A DNA stretch of 60,000 nucleotides from Adiantum capillus-veneris (GCA_014529385.2 CM043966.1:143270711-143330710); one strand, 5' to 3'; positions 22,846-33,599 are shown, counted from the first letter of the stretch. Numbers and translations: made by a program. The notes: generated by a model from the letters alone, not told the origin.

Positions 22846-23985
22846 TTGTATCATCCGCAAACAAAACATATTCTGGTTTCTCGGGATGTAGTGTTTGTGG
22901 AATATTCTGTTCAGTCCTTGCTGTCATGTACTAGAGACAATAATGTAAGCTCACAGGACATTTATGACACTTTGTTGCCTCTTTTCAGTGGTGGAAATAT
23001 GAATGTAAGTTCCAATGAGGCAAATGTACAGCCTATGGGGGTTTCTGAAAATGTTATAGATCAGCCTATTACTGATGCAGATGTACATGATGTACTTGAT
23101 GAGGAAAGGGCTGAAAATGAGCAGGCTAGAGGTATGTCAAAATGGCTGGTGCACACTTTGTGTGACAGTAAATTGGATGCACCTTTGAGTAATCGTACTC
23201 GTTCAGGCTCTCGCCATGCATCTTATGCATCAGATTGTTATGCTTTTGCTCTGTCTAGCTTACATGATGTTAAGGAGCCTCTGTCTTTTGATGAAGCACA
23301 GAATTCAGAAAATTGGATGGCTGCCATGCAATCAGAATATGATGCACTTATAGAAAATGACACATGGACTTTATGTGATTTGCCTCCTGGCAAAAAGGCC
23401 ATTGGTACGAAGTGGGTTTACAAGTTGAAACGCAAGCCGGATGGTGAGATCGATCGCCATAAGGCTCGACTTGTTGCAGAAGGTTATGCACAGCAAAAAG
23501 GCATAGTCTATGAAGAGACTTTTTCTCCCACTTGTCGTATGACTACTGTGCGTTTTCTATGTGCATTGGCAGCTCATTTTGGTTGGGATGTACATCAATC
23601 AGACATTGTTACTGCTTTCTTGAATGGTGACATATTTGAGGAAGTTTATGTAACGCAGCCTCGCGGTTTTGTCATAAAAGGACCAGAGGACAAAGTGTGC
23701 AGATGTAAGAAGGCTTTGTATGGGTTGAAGCAATCTCCTCGTGCTTGGTATGAGAAAGCTGACACTCATTTGGTTGAACGAGGCTTTCGTAACAGTCCAA
23801 CAGAAAGCACATTGTATGTAAAGCGTGAGGGTGATGTAGATCTCATTGTGGTTCTTTATGTTGATGATTTGCTGATCACTGGACCAAATGAGAGACATAT
23901 TGCTGAATTTAAGGCTGATTTGAATTCTACTTTCATGATGAAAGATTTGGGGCTGTTGCATCATTACTTGGGTATACAGTTTTAG
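22846..23985 (+). pseudogene. Ty1/copia reverse transcriptase
   Basis: After the integrase tail comes an acidic linker and then the RT domain: NWMAAMQSEYDALIENDTW, GTKWVYKLKRKPDGEIDRHK, YEETFSPTCRMTTVRFLCAL, QSDIVTAFLNGDIFEEVYV and the catalytic LYVDDLLITG (YVDD at 23857-23868). The frame stops at a TAG (23983-23985) within HYLGIQF, and the same frame continues at once with the next conserved region, so it is a single nonsense change. The RT fold looks complete. Length and order match plant copia elements. Confidence 0.92.
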
Positions 23986-24618
23986 CAGTGTGATGGTGGT
24001 ATTGCCTTGTGTAAGAAAAGTTACATAGAGACATCGCTATGTAAGTTTGGACTTGCGGATTGCAAACCTATTGCCACTCCCATGGAAACAAGTTTGAAGT
24101 TAAGTCTACATGATGCTGGCGATCCTGCTGATGTCACTCTTTACCAAACTGCTGTTGGCTGCCTCATTTATGTATGCAACACGAGGCCGGATATTCAGTT
24201 TGCAGTCTCACAAGTCAGCAGATTTATGCATAGCCTAGGGTCTAAGCATTGGCAGGCTGTCAAAAGGATTTTCCGCTACCTTAGTGTCACTTTACATCTT
24301 GTCTTCACAGCTACGGTTGAGTGTGTATGGCTCAGACGCCTTATGGCTGATTTGGGTGTTGGACAGGACACTGCCAACAGTATCTATACTGACAGTCAGA
24401 GCGCATTGGCAGTTGCAAGGAACCCAGTTTTTCATGCTCGCACAAAGCACATTGAGGTGCATTACCACTATGTTAGGGAGAGGCTCTCAGCAGGAGAGAT
24501 CAGCTTGGCTTATGTGCCAACTCAGGACAACCTTGCAAATCTTTTCACAAAGGCATTGTCTCGTGAGAAGCTTGAAGCTTTCCGCAAAGCTTTGGGCCTA
24601 CTCCCCTTTGTGGACTGA
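23986..24618 (+). pseudogene. Ty1/copia RT connection and truncated RNase H
   Basis: The frame continues from RT with YQTAVGCLIYVCNTRPDIQF and VSQVSRFMHSLGSKHWQAVK, then FRYLSVTLH. Next comes CVWLRRLMADLG, although about 70 residues usually lie between these two blocks, including the first catalytic Asp and the SSTEAEY motif. The end of RNase H is present: IYTDSQSALAVARNPVFHAR and HYHYVRERL. I therefore infer a deletion of roughly 200 bp near 24305-24320 that removed part of the RNase H active site. The terminal stop at 24616-24618 is the natural end of the polyprotein. Confidence 0.88.
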
Positions 24619-24683
24619 TCCTGTCCTCAGGGCATGGCACTTCCCTTTACTTATGTGCCAGATCTTGTTCACCGCATCACTCC

Positions 24684-24691
24684 AGGGGGGG
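24684..24691 (+). other. Polypurine tract of the copia element
   Basis: AGGGGGGG followed by TT lies directly before the 3' LTR start at 24694, where plus-strand DNA synthesis is primed in the family. Confidence 0.8.
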
Positions 24692-24693
24692 TT

Positions 24694-24920
24694 TGTTACC
24701 ATATACATGTGGTAGTGATGTGTGTGAACACACTAGGACCGCCGAGGCATTTTTTTCCTCTTTAGGAGGTTTTTTCCCCCGTGCATTGTATATACGCCCA
24801 TCACTCTAGGGCTATCCATCTTTCCATTGCACACTAAGTGACACACTCTCTATTGTGTGCCTTGAGCTTCCTTCGTCTTCTCCAAGCTGTGTGTGTTTCT
24901 CTACAACCCTAATTCCAACA
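24694..24920 (+). repeat. Ty1/copia 3' LTR (227 bp)
   Basis: Same length as the 5' LTR, ends AATTCCAACA, followed by the CATAA target duplicate (24921-24925). Confidence 0.96.
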
Positions 24921-24925
24921 CATAA

Positions 24926-26575
24926 GTATAGGAGGGAAAGGTTATAAATCAAATTTATGAAAATTCCTATAGATAGAACATATTCAATTACAGTTTAGGG
25001 TGAGAAATCCATTAGCCGATAGAAATGTATAATTTACTAAGGTTAAAATGGAATATAGACTAAGGATAAACCTAGTTAAAGGGCTTCCCAAAATAAATGG
25101 TAATTATGGGAAACTACTTATAGCATAAATAAGTTACGGGAGGAATATCTCATCAAATTGACTATTAAAGATACCTACTTACTCCAAAAATCCTTATTTT
25201 TGGGTAAAAAAGGAAAAAGAAGATTATTCAATTAAACTTCTAATGGAATAAGTCTTTTTATAAGGCGGCCATCATGGCTCCAAAGAGAACCAGGGGAAAT
25301 CCTCTTACCGAGGAAGAGGATGTTAGCAACAAAAGAAATAAAGTCACTAATGACCATGAGGCTGGGCCTAGCCATAGGCCGCCGACGGAGGAAAGTCTAC
25401 GGGCTCCCGTCCAACAGTACATGGACGAGCAGTCCCAGGTGGATTTCTATTTTGTTCACTTAAAATCTTTTAAAGTTCATTTTTAAGTTAGCATTGCATA
25501 CGTAAGGTTAGGAAGGATAAATTGGCTAAAAACGGAAGGTAACTTCTAACGTGCATTTGTTTATAATATAGGAAAGAATTGTTTGGGTTAAAATTGGTTG
25601 AATTAGGAAATATATGATTGATCATCCTTAAGACAGCTTGTCTCAAGACACCTCCGACTCCTTAGTATAAATTGATGATAATGATTGGCTTTCTAGCCAC
25701 GGATAAGTCGGTTACCCCCATGAACGTTGAGTTTCTACTCCGTGTCATGTCTTGATGTTTCTACATAAGTTAGGATACGGTTTTTTTTAAATCCTAGGGG
25801 AGCCGCCCGGTTGTATGGGCAGCTGGTTTGGTGTATGGGCACCCGGAACCTTGGGTGGGGGTTTATCCACTCCGGATTGTGAATAAGGAACAGGTGCCAT
25901 TTTTTTTTCACCCTTAGGTGGTCTTGAGACAAGAAGAGTACTGGTCATGGTTATTATGGATAATGTTTTGATTGACAATACCTTGTCTTAAGTTTAAAGA
26001 TATTTGTATGCTAAAAGAATGTTTTCAATACGGCTTTCCAGGGCCGTTTTAATAAAATTCAGTTATGAAGGATAAAAGGAATCATTATTTTAATTGTGAT
26101 AAGAACGTGGTAGTAATTAAATAACAAAAGAATCATGTGTGAGTGCGGGGTGGTAAGTGGGGATTGACTAAGGTTGTCAATCATGGATGGGTGGACCTGA
26201 TTAGTCATGTAACTATCCATCCCTGCGCACTAAAACGTTTAGTAAACTTCTTCACTTGGAAGAGGAGTCCACCAGCGGCTGTGCCCTCACATCTGTTAGG
26301 GGGAAAAAAGCATTGGTTGAGGATACCTTAGCCCAATTGTGGCAGTTATAGGGCCGAAATAGTTTTTGGACTTTTAATACGTTGTCCCGTTTTCGCTGCG
26401 AGACAGGACTAGACCTTCTTCTAAGGCTATAGACTATAGACCCAAGCCATTGTCAATGGTAAAGGTCTATTCCTCGGATTTTTCTTGTTTAGAGGCTCTG
26501 ATTTTTTTTATCAGACCTAGAGACCTTTCAAGGTTCCCATCCCGATCTTGGTATTGGCGGGTTGGGGATCTTACA
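24926..26575 (+). repeat. 3' LTR of the gag-only gypsy element, main part
   Basis: It aligns with 14745-16248 and ends GGGGATCTTACA at 26575. It keeps two segments missing from the 5' LTR (about 25143-25212 and 26081-26143). Frames here repeat those of the 5' LTR and show no family signature. Confidence 0.88.
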
Positions 26576-27316
26576 GAAAACCTCAAGTGAGGATCTCTGA
26601 GGAGATGGAAATGACTGGACTTTTGAAAATAAGGCCAAAATGTAAACATAACTCCGATGAAATTTCCTGTTGAAATTTTAACAGGAAATATTAGCAGCAG
26701 AAGTTGACCCTTCAGCTTCATTATTTGGTCTTACGTGTTATCATTTTTGATAGGCTTGCATTTGATTGAATCTGGGCTGAAATTTATTGATGAAATATTT
26801 TGACCTTTTTTGCTCAGTGTTGACCAAAAAACCATGGTTAGATGTTGGTTTGAACCATCTTTCCCACATCTTTATTATTTTTGACTTGCTTATGCTTGCC
26901 TAAGTCATGAGGTTCTCACTAACTCCCAAAACACAAGACAAATATACACAGACTACATCACTTATGATAGATGACTAAGATTACTTGGAACGTGGACTAA
27001 TGATGTGTAAAACATATCTAAACATACTCAAACTATGCTTCAAATTACAGTATGTTGGTGGCAGGTTGGTAATCTAAAATGTGATGCATGATTCGTCAAT
27101 AGCAAGATAGAAATCCTCAAAAATTAGGTGGAGAAATTTTCATTGAGTTGACTTGTCATTGTTTTTAACCTTTCAATAGTACACTCTAGTTGGATGTAGT
27201 CTCATCGCTTTCAGTATGAGAATTGGTAGTATCTCATGGATAAAACTTCACGTAGTATGGTGCTTTAATGGTGATATATATAAGGCTCAAGTTTCACAAA
27301 TTTGCTGGGTTTAAAA
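26576..27316. other. Flanking non-coding sequence, partly R1
   Basis: The first ~60 bases (CTCAAGTGAGGATCTCTGAG ... GGACTTTTGAAAATAAGG) resemble R1 segment d at 9908 and 55605. From 27200 the match to 9555-9650 is clear. The middle 26640-27190 shows nothing I recognise. TAAAA at 27312-27316 is the left target duplicate of the next element. Confidence 0.6.
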
Positions 27317-27508
27317 TGTTGGGATAAAGCCCCATGTGGCCGGTTAGGCCAGGTGCCCGCCTACTATACTTATTCATTATGTACATAATAGAATAAGGGG
27401 GCTCACATGTAGATAGTGTGTTTTTGTCCCTGCAAACACAAGGTCTCCTCTTCTCCTCTCTTCTCCATTGCGGCACACACTCACACACGCTCTCACACGT
27501 GCACTTCA
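27317..27508 (+). repeat. 5' LTR of the compact copia element (192 bp)
   Basis: It begins TGTTGGGATAAAGCCCC and ends GTGCACTTCA. It carries the 14-bp perfect palindrome ATTATGTACATAAT at 27376-27389, also present in the other two LTRs, and pyrimidine-rich CTCCTCTTCTCCTCTCTTCT downstream. Confidence 0.95.
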
Positions 27509-27510
27509 AC

Positions 27511-27522
27511 TGGTGAGAGCTC
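27511..27522 (+). other. Degenerate primer binding site
   Basis: TGGTGAGAGCTC sits two bases after the LTR end. It resembles TGGTATCAGAGC with a small deletion. The sequence after the middle LTR (TGATATTAGAGC, 30929-30940) is a second degenerate version, so the ancestor probably used initiator tRNA-Met. Confidence 0.7.
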
Positions 27523-29037
27523 AGGGATTGGGAGCACCATTGAAGCAGGCAGAGAAGCAGCAAAAATTGCAGCACGTTTTTGCAGATGTGTTTTGGCCTA
27601 CCAAAAAATTTTCATTCAAGCCGATTCCCGCAATTCTTGATCGGTTTTTCATCCTCTTCAACTTTTCAGAAGAAAGTTTTCTCAAAATCTTTACCAATTT
27701 TGAGATATGTCACTCAGACTGCCTGCACGTTTAGGGTACACAGGTGCAGATTTTTATAGATCTGTTTTGACCTGTATAAACAACACATTTCAGGTCCATT
27801 CCTACCTTGCCCAACGGTTTTCGCGTGGTCTACAACTTTACAGAAGAAAGTTTCTGCAAATTCTGAGCGGTTTGGAAGATATGAGTTGACAGGCTGCAGG
27901 GTATTCGAAAAATTGAAGATTATGTATGCATATTGTGGTGATTTGCTACATTCAGAGAGCTCGGATTGATCTTTTTTCATTCTCTTGTTTTGCGCATTGA
28001 TGTTTTTCTCTCAGTGAAGAGAGTGTGGGTTGATATTTTCAACACATTTATGCGTACACATTGAGAACAGTTCGTGGATGTATGCATTCTTGTGGACTCT
28101 CAGGTTCACGAGTGGATTGCATTCACTTATGTGATTGAGCAGCTTACGGAAAGTGTGGTGCACAGATTTGCAGAGAGTTTTTGCAAGCATTTTTGGCATG
28201 ATTGTGAGCTGAATTTTCAGCTCATTTGGATGCTCTTTGATACACATTTGGTACATGCTTGATGCTCGTTTATATTGCCATGTGGATGCACATGATGTGC
28301 GCTTTTTGGCGGATGGTATTCTTTGCCTTGCAATGGCATATGTGGGCTGATTTTCAGATATTTTGAGCATCAATTTGTGCCATATTTTGGTTGGTTTGCA
28401 TCCAAGTTTATGCTAGTATATGCTTCGCTTATAGAGTGCGGTTGATGCACTTTGTGTTTCGGATTACAGGATTGTTTTCCAAGTTTAAGGAGTTGAGACT
28501 TTGGGGCAGCTCATGGTATACTTGAGTGCGGATTTTGCGTATGATTGCTCATGGTTTTGAGCATGTTTATGGCATGTATGGTTATTATGGTTAGATAGCC
28601 AAATACTGCCGAAACTCTGTCGGATTTTTCTTGCGGGTTTATTTGTTTATGCGCATGGTTTGTAATCATGTTTTGATTGCATTTGGCACTCAGTGGTTGC
28701 TTTGCCATAGTGTTTTGGCATCGCATTGTGAGAGTGTTTGCTCACCGGATTATGTCATTTGACATATACGTGGTAATCTCTTTAGGAGGGAGATTGTTGA
28801 GGATAGTTTCATCGATTACCACATAGTGCTCTTGGATTAGAGCGGGTGTTTTGGCATCATTTGAGCGGTTTTTCTCACTTTGTTTCGTTACATTGATCGC
28901 CATATTTGATGATACTTCTCTTAGACAGCTTATGCCAGCTTATGTTGTATTTTGACAGTACTTGGTGTATGAGTTAGCCAGGCTTTGGCTATTGTCAGTT
29001 GATCGATTTGTGCTTGGTCTTGTCACAGGTTATCGCC
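27523..29037. other. Long untranslated leader of the compact copia element
   Basis: About 1.5 kb without a recognisable protein frame on either strand. It is unusually long for a copia leader and rich in T and TTTTG-type sequence. Short frames inside it have no family features. Confidence 0.6.
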
Positions 29038-29373
29038 ATGGATTTGGCATGTACATCATTGTCAGGGTTTGTGCTTTTCCATACAAAGTTTGATGGTTCA
29101 AACTTTGAGCATTGGAAAGAAGGTATGCATGATGCATTGACTCAGTTGGGCCAAGTGTTGCCATTACAGGGCATGGATGCTAGGCCAGAGTCAATGACTG
29201 ATGATGAGTGGGAGGACTTGGATGAGCTTGCACGTTCGACGATCATGTTACACCTTGGTGAGTCTGTCTATCGCATTGGGTTGGATGCATGTACAACTAG
29301 AGAGTTATGGAAAAGATTGTGCAATGCTTTTGGCACAAATGAATCTAGAGATATGCCTACAGTCAAAGGATGA
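29038..29373 (+). pseudogene. Copia Gag N-terminal domain (compact element)
   Basis: The ATG at 29038 starts MDLACTSLSGFVLFHTKFDG. It then has KFDGSNFEHWKEGMHDALTQ and the MTDDEWEDLDELARSTIMLH motif that is characteristic of one group of plant copia Gag proteins, followed by ELWKRLCNAFGTNES. The frame stops at a TGA (29371-29373). The long helical C-terminal half of Gag is missing: the same frame moves almost directly into a zinc-knuckle remnant. It most likely reflects deletion. An upstream in-frame extension to 28999 exists, but the ATG at 29038 fits the family start better. Confidence 0.85.
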
Positions 29374-30072
29374 TCTTGCAGACATAGAGATGTTGTGTGT
29401 TGGCATTGTGGTCATACACGGCATGTACATAGGCGTTTTTTTCGGCGGATGAGACAGCGCAGGAGACAACACAGGAGGGATGCTATCACTTTGGATGATG
29501 TGGGAGCAAATGTAGCGTATGTGGCTACGCATGATGGAGATGTCGACTTTTCTTCCATGTTTACTCTTGACTTTCTTATGTCGGTTTTTGACGACACATT
29601 ACCTTCGCATTGGATACTAGATGTGAGTGCTAGGTTTTACGTCACGCCGAGTCGTGAGTGGTTTAGCACATATGCTAGTGGTATGCTTGGACGTGTGTGT
29701 CTAGCTGATGGTTCAATGCATGACATAGTTGGTGTGGGAGATGTCAGACTATCGTTTCCGAGTGGTGCATCATATGTGTTGCGAGATGTATGCCATGTGC
29801 CAGGTTTGACACAGAGCTTGATCTCTGTGAGCCACTTACGAGACAGTGGATGCCAGGTAGTGTTGGATGAGCACAGTTTTAGATTGCATCGTGGACAGCT
29901 AGTCATAGCTAGAGGTGCTAGTGTTGGCACGATTCATGCGATGCGAGTATGTCATGTGCGAGACGGCACCATTTTTGTGAGTTCGCAGCCATGCAGAGAG
30001 ACGAGGCATGTCTCCTTTGCGGATAGGTTGCATGATGCTCCAGCTTGGGAGCATCTTGAGCCAGTTGTGTAG
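29374..30072 (+). pseudogene. Zinc knuckle remnant and protease (compact copia)
   Basis: It continues Gag's frame past one TGA. CWHCGHTRHVHRRF is a CCHC knuckle in which the last Cys is replaced by Phe. The protease follows: HWILDVSARFYVTPSREWF, where the usual D-S-G-A has become D-V-S-A, so the catalytic Asp is present but its two neighbours are altered; then VRLSFPSGASYVLRDVCHVP and LISVSHLRDSGCQVVL, the standard copia protease tail. It ends at a TAG (30070-30072). The family role is polyprotein cleavage; here activity is doubtful. The frame stays open for about 225 codons, more than expected if the copy were very old. Confidence 0.85.
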
Positions 30073-30090
30073 ACAGTTGTGTAGCAGGGC

Positions 30091-30651
30091 ATGTCATTCG
30101 TGGATACGATGACAAATATGGATGGCTTGAGTGCTGAGGATTCAGTCGTGATTCAGTCATTCATGGATATGCTTAGGCCAGAGGCTGATGTATGTGAGTT
30201 AGAGCTAGACATTGCTCTTACCACACAAGGTTTAGGACAGACAGATGCTCTTGGTGCGCATGTGACATGCAATGGACACGAGGATGGATTCCAGGGATCG
30301 GAGTTCGGGTGTCAAGGTGATTTCCATGAGTGGAGTTGTGAGCCATATTTGACTGAGATGGTTAGATTGGCAGATATTTCTAGGATTGCATCAGTATTTG
30401 GGAGTCTCATGTACGAGATACTCATCTCGAGACCCGAGATTGCATTTGCAGTAGGTGCATTTGCAGTGGGAGCAGTTAGTCGTGCAGTGACTGACGTTGG
30501 CCTTGAGCATAGGGGTACTTTGCAGCATATGGTGAGATACCTGCAGGATGTGTGCGGCTTTGGTGAGGAGTATGGTGTCGATCGCTCTATACTTCCTCTA
30601 CAATTAGAGCTGGATGCACACAAATTCAGTGAGCCAGTGGGCGTTGGCTGA
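30091..30651 (+). pseudogene. Terminal RT/RNase H connection fragment (compact copia)
   Basis: Same frame as the two preceding segments, after two TAG codons within a short GTTGTGTAG repeat. The recognisable part is SVFGSLMYEILISRPEIAFA and VSRAVTDVGLEHRGTLQHMV, then RYLQDV, which corresponds to the copia block around GSLMYAM..RPDIAFAVG..SRF, located after the RT core. A small in-frame duplication gives AFAVGAFAVGA. Everything between protease and this block (integrase and RT core) is absent, so a deletion joined the two ends in frame. The N-terminal ~85 residues (acidic) are not recognised. Confidence 0.75.
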
Positions 30652-30734
30652 GGTCATACTTGTGATGGCCTTGTACATGTTTTGTACGGTTTTCTTTTCT
30701 CTCTCACGGCCACATTGGCCTTTACGTGGGAGGT

Positions 30735-30926
30735 TTTTGGGGTAAAGCCCCATGTGGCCGGTTAGGCCAGGTGTCCGCCCACTATACTTATTCATTATGT
30801 ACATAATAGAATAAGGGGGCTCACATGTAGAGAGTGAGTTTCAGCCCCTGCAAACACAAGGTCTCCTCTTCTCCTCTCTTCTCCATCGGTGCACACACTT
30901 ACACATGCTCTTGCTTGCGCACTTCA
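30735..30926 (+). repeat. Middle LTR of the compact copia element (192 bp)
   Basis: Equal in length to the outer LTRs; its first bases are TTTTGGGG instead of TGTTGGGA. It is followed by a primer-site remnant and then, from about 30943, by a second copy of the last ~190 internal bases (compare 30541-30734 with 30943-31134). Confidence 0.93.
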
Positions 30927-31134
30927 ACTGATATTAGAGCTTGCAGGATGTGTGCGGCTTTGGTGAGGAGTATGGTGTCGATCACTCTATACTTCCTCTA
31001 CAATTAGAGCTAGATGCACACAGATTCAGTGACCCAGTGGGCATTGGCTGAGGTCATACTTGTGATGGCCTTGTACAGGTTTTGTACGGTTTTCTTTTCT
31101 CTCTCACGGCCACATTGGCCTTTACGTGGGAGGT
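30927..31134 (+). repeat. Second, abbreviated internal region between middle and 3' LTR
   Basis: It consists of a primer-site stub (ACTGATATTAGAGCTTG) joined directly to the terminal internal sequence (GCAGGATGTGTGCGGCTTTG to the tract before the LTR). It therefore looks like a nearly empty copy of the element sharing an LTR with the larger copy. Confidence 0.9.
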
Positions 31135-31326
31135 TGTTGGGATAAAGCCCCATGTGGCCGGTTAGGCCAGGTGCCCGCCCACTATACTTATTCATTATGT
31201 ACATAATAGAACAAGGGGGCTCACATGTAGATAGTGAGTTTTTGCCCCTGCAAACACAAGGTCTCCTCTTCTCCTCTCTTCTCCATTGCTGCACACACTC
31301 ACACACGCTCTCGCACGCGCACTTCA
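31135..31326 (+). repeat. 3' LTR of the compact copia element (192 bp)
   Basis: It begins TGTTGGGATAAAG after GTGGGAGGT and ends GCGCACTTCA, followed by TAAAA (31327-31331). Confidence 0.95.
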
Positions 31327-32833
31327 TAAAATGCTACATTAAGGCTGACTATAACGTCGGAAACAATAAATTTACATGAACATGGTTTAGGACACAAAGC
31401 TCTTATAGTTCTATCTTATAAAGGAACTCACTCTTGGTGAAGGTAAGTATTCAGTGGTAAATTCAAAATTGTAAAATGCTTTTTGATGGTAACCTTTTTT
31501 CGTGAATTAATTCTTGAAACTAGTATTAGTAATTTGAAATAAGTCTTATGTGTGTTACAAGAGCCTTAATCCTCATGTGGGGGTCTCAAATGAGATGGCT
31601 TCAGTTTGGACTTTTGAAAATCGATCCAATTTACAAAGGAGATGCTGTCTGATTTTTTTTGGAATTAAAAGATGTAAACAAATAGCTCAATCTCTAAACA
31701 TAATAGTTGATTTGTGTTAGGTTGATAGTTTTTGTCGTAATTTTTGACACCAATAACAATGGGAGGGAGTTGTTGACACTTGTTTTCCCAAGTAATGCCA
31801 GTTTTGACGGGCTTGTGATTCTTTGATTGTGGTAGGTAAGAGGTTTCCTCGGGATTATGACGACAACTGCAACAATAACAAATGATCACCCATTGTCTGG
31901 TTATTTGTATAATTGATTGATAGCCTTGTATTTGCTTCTTTGATAATTTCATATAGTGACAAATAACACTGTATATGTCAAATATCTAGTCTATATGACA
32001 ATTGTAGCCTTATTTGTGTCAATTTTAAAGATTAATTCTTATCTAATGTAGACATAGTTCTTGGCTATTATATACACTTTGTCTGGTTTGTAGTCCCATT
32101 GTGTGGTTCAATAGTTTGTGAAATCAAACTATTGTTAGATAATCATTCTTAAATACACACGACCACTTGTTTCTAGCTAGCATTTGGTTGGGTTACTGCC
32201 ATACAATGGGTTTAGACCAATCATATATTTTTTTACTTGACCCACCTGATCCAAGAGGATGGGTCAGGGCCACGGATCCTAATTTGGTCAAGCACATATA
32301 GCATACAAATCTTCTGTTAAATTATACAGAGACAAACTATGCAGTTATCTAGAAGCTATTTTTGTATCACTGATTACTTCACAAGATACTAAGATTATAT
32401 GTAGGGTTCTTGCATGATATTGGACGACTTCCATATAAAAACACTAGATACTATATATTGAACGTAAATCCACTCAGCGATGATGAACAACACGTAAGAG
32501 ATTCTCTCTTACTAATTACTTGACAAAGTATACTTTATTACATGACTTTTTCTATATGTGATTATGCTTATATATTAGCCCTTGTGGCACCACTTTACTA
32601 AATGGTAACCTTTCTACATATGATGAATACCTCTTTGAACACTTCATACTGTTTATGTAGAAATTTTGTCACTTCAAAAGGCAGTAGGTTGATGGCTCCT
32701 TTATATGGAGTAGAAAAAACTTAATAGCTCCTAAACTTACATAGATTCATACAATCAAAAATTTGGTGGGGGATAGGTCTTTTTGGTGGCCTATCCTCCA
32801 CCAAGTGTTCCTTTCCTCAGGGTTGTGGGAGGG

Positions 32834-32834
<1 letters not shown>

Positions 32835-32894
<60 letters not shown>

Positions 32895-32930
32895 CACGCA
32901 CGCACGCACACACACACACACACACATACA
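32835..32930. repeat. (CA)n microsatellite with CACG interruptions
   Basis: Uninterrupted CA repeats to about 32891, then GCACGCACGCAC and more CA repeats. Equivalent to 11161-11202 in the paralogous R1 copy, but about twice as long. Confidence 0.97.
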
Positions 32931-33204
32931 TTTAAACGTGAGACCAAGGAACTTCTCTAATTTAAACTATGGAGATTCAAACAATAGTATACCTTTGCTG
33001 CTCCCCATGACCAATTCTAGCAAAACCATAAGTGCTAAGCTCATAACGGTGATTGTGAAACCACTTGACAAACCATAAACCTCTAACTATAGTATGTCTT
33101 AAAATGAGCATAAAGTGATGATTGTCCTTATTAGCATGAATACCCAAAATTCCTCTAGCTCACCTGCACATCACCTTCACCATCGAACCCTGAGTAAAGG
33201 GCTG

Positions 33205-33206
<2 letters not shown>

Positions 33207-33249
<43 letters not shown>
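33207..33249. repeat. (AC)n microsatellite
   Basis: About 21 AC units after GGGCTGAA, matching the context of 9497-9515. Confidence 0.97.
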
Positions 33250-33251
<2 letters not shown>

Positions 33252-33565
33252 CTGCTGTTAAAACGAGGATTAACTCCCTCTGGTATACTAGAGGGGCCTG
33301 TCGCCATTGCCTCGGTATAATTAAAGTGGGGTTTGGTCTCAATATCTTGTATTGACCTAGGAAACCTCTTGTAAAAAAGAGGGGTGTGTATTTTAGAAGT
33401 GAAATTGTTAAATAGGAAAATTGTTGGTGGATTCTTAATATATTACCTAACACCTAGTGAGTTAAGGAAGGGTTTAGGCGAGCTCACTTGACTATGCATA
33501 TGGTGTCCTCTAAGCTTGATGACACGGTGCCCCCCTGATGGCATATGCCATACATCACATCTATA

Positions 33566-33599
33566 ACACACACACACACACTCTCTCTCTCTCTCTCTC
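33566..33599. repeat. (AC)n(TC)n microsatellite at the chromovirus insertion site
   Basis: AC repeats then TC repeats, followed by CCCCTTTCTCACCC and the element. The young chromovirus therefore integrated next to a microsatellite. Confidence 0.95.

Larger units (their letters stand above)
19936..24920 (+). mobile_element. Ty1/copia LTR retrotransposon, nearly full length, TSD CATAA
   Basis: Two 227-bp LTRs (19936-20162 and 24694-24920) flank a primer site, a gag-pol reading in Ty1/copia order (gag, protease, integrase, RT, RNase H) and a G-rich polypurine tract. Direct repeats CATAA at 19931-19935 and 24921-24925 are the target duplication. The LTRs differ at roughly seven positions, so the insertion is fairly recent but not brand new. 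Coding is damaged by two stops, two frameshifts and an RNase H deletion, so the copy is not autonomous. Confidence 0.96.
14725..26575 (+). mobile_element. gag-only Ty3/gypsy derivative (TR-GAG-like), split by a copia insertion
   Basis: Two long, closely similar repeats (14725-16248 and 19917-19935 plus 24926-26575) flank an internal region that starts with an initiator-Met primer site at 16251. The internal region holds a gag segment and then only AT-rich non-coding sequence and a 152-bp tandem array; no protease, RT, RNase H or integrase is present. Gag-only LTR elements in plants are known as TR-GAG elements. The 3' LTR is interrupted by the Ty1/copia element at 19936-24920. The outer left end reads ACCCTAAATT where the 3' LTR reads TGCCTAAATT, and no target duplication is seen, so the left border is uncertain. 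Confidence 0.8.
27317..31326 (+). mobile_element. Compact Ty1/copia deletion derivative with three LTRs, TSD TAAAA
   Basis: The structure is LTR (27317-27508), internal region, LTR (30735-30926), a short 208-bp internal remnant, LTR (31135-31326). All three LTRs are 192 bp. Target duplicates TAAAA lie at 27312-27316 and 31327-31331, and the unoccupied site TTTAAAATGCTAC is present in the paralogous repeat at 9649-9661. The internal region encodes gag, protease and the end of the RT/RNase H region in one frame but no integrase and no RT core. It must depend on enzymes supplied in trans. Confidence 0.94.
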
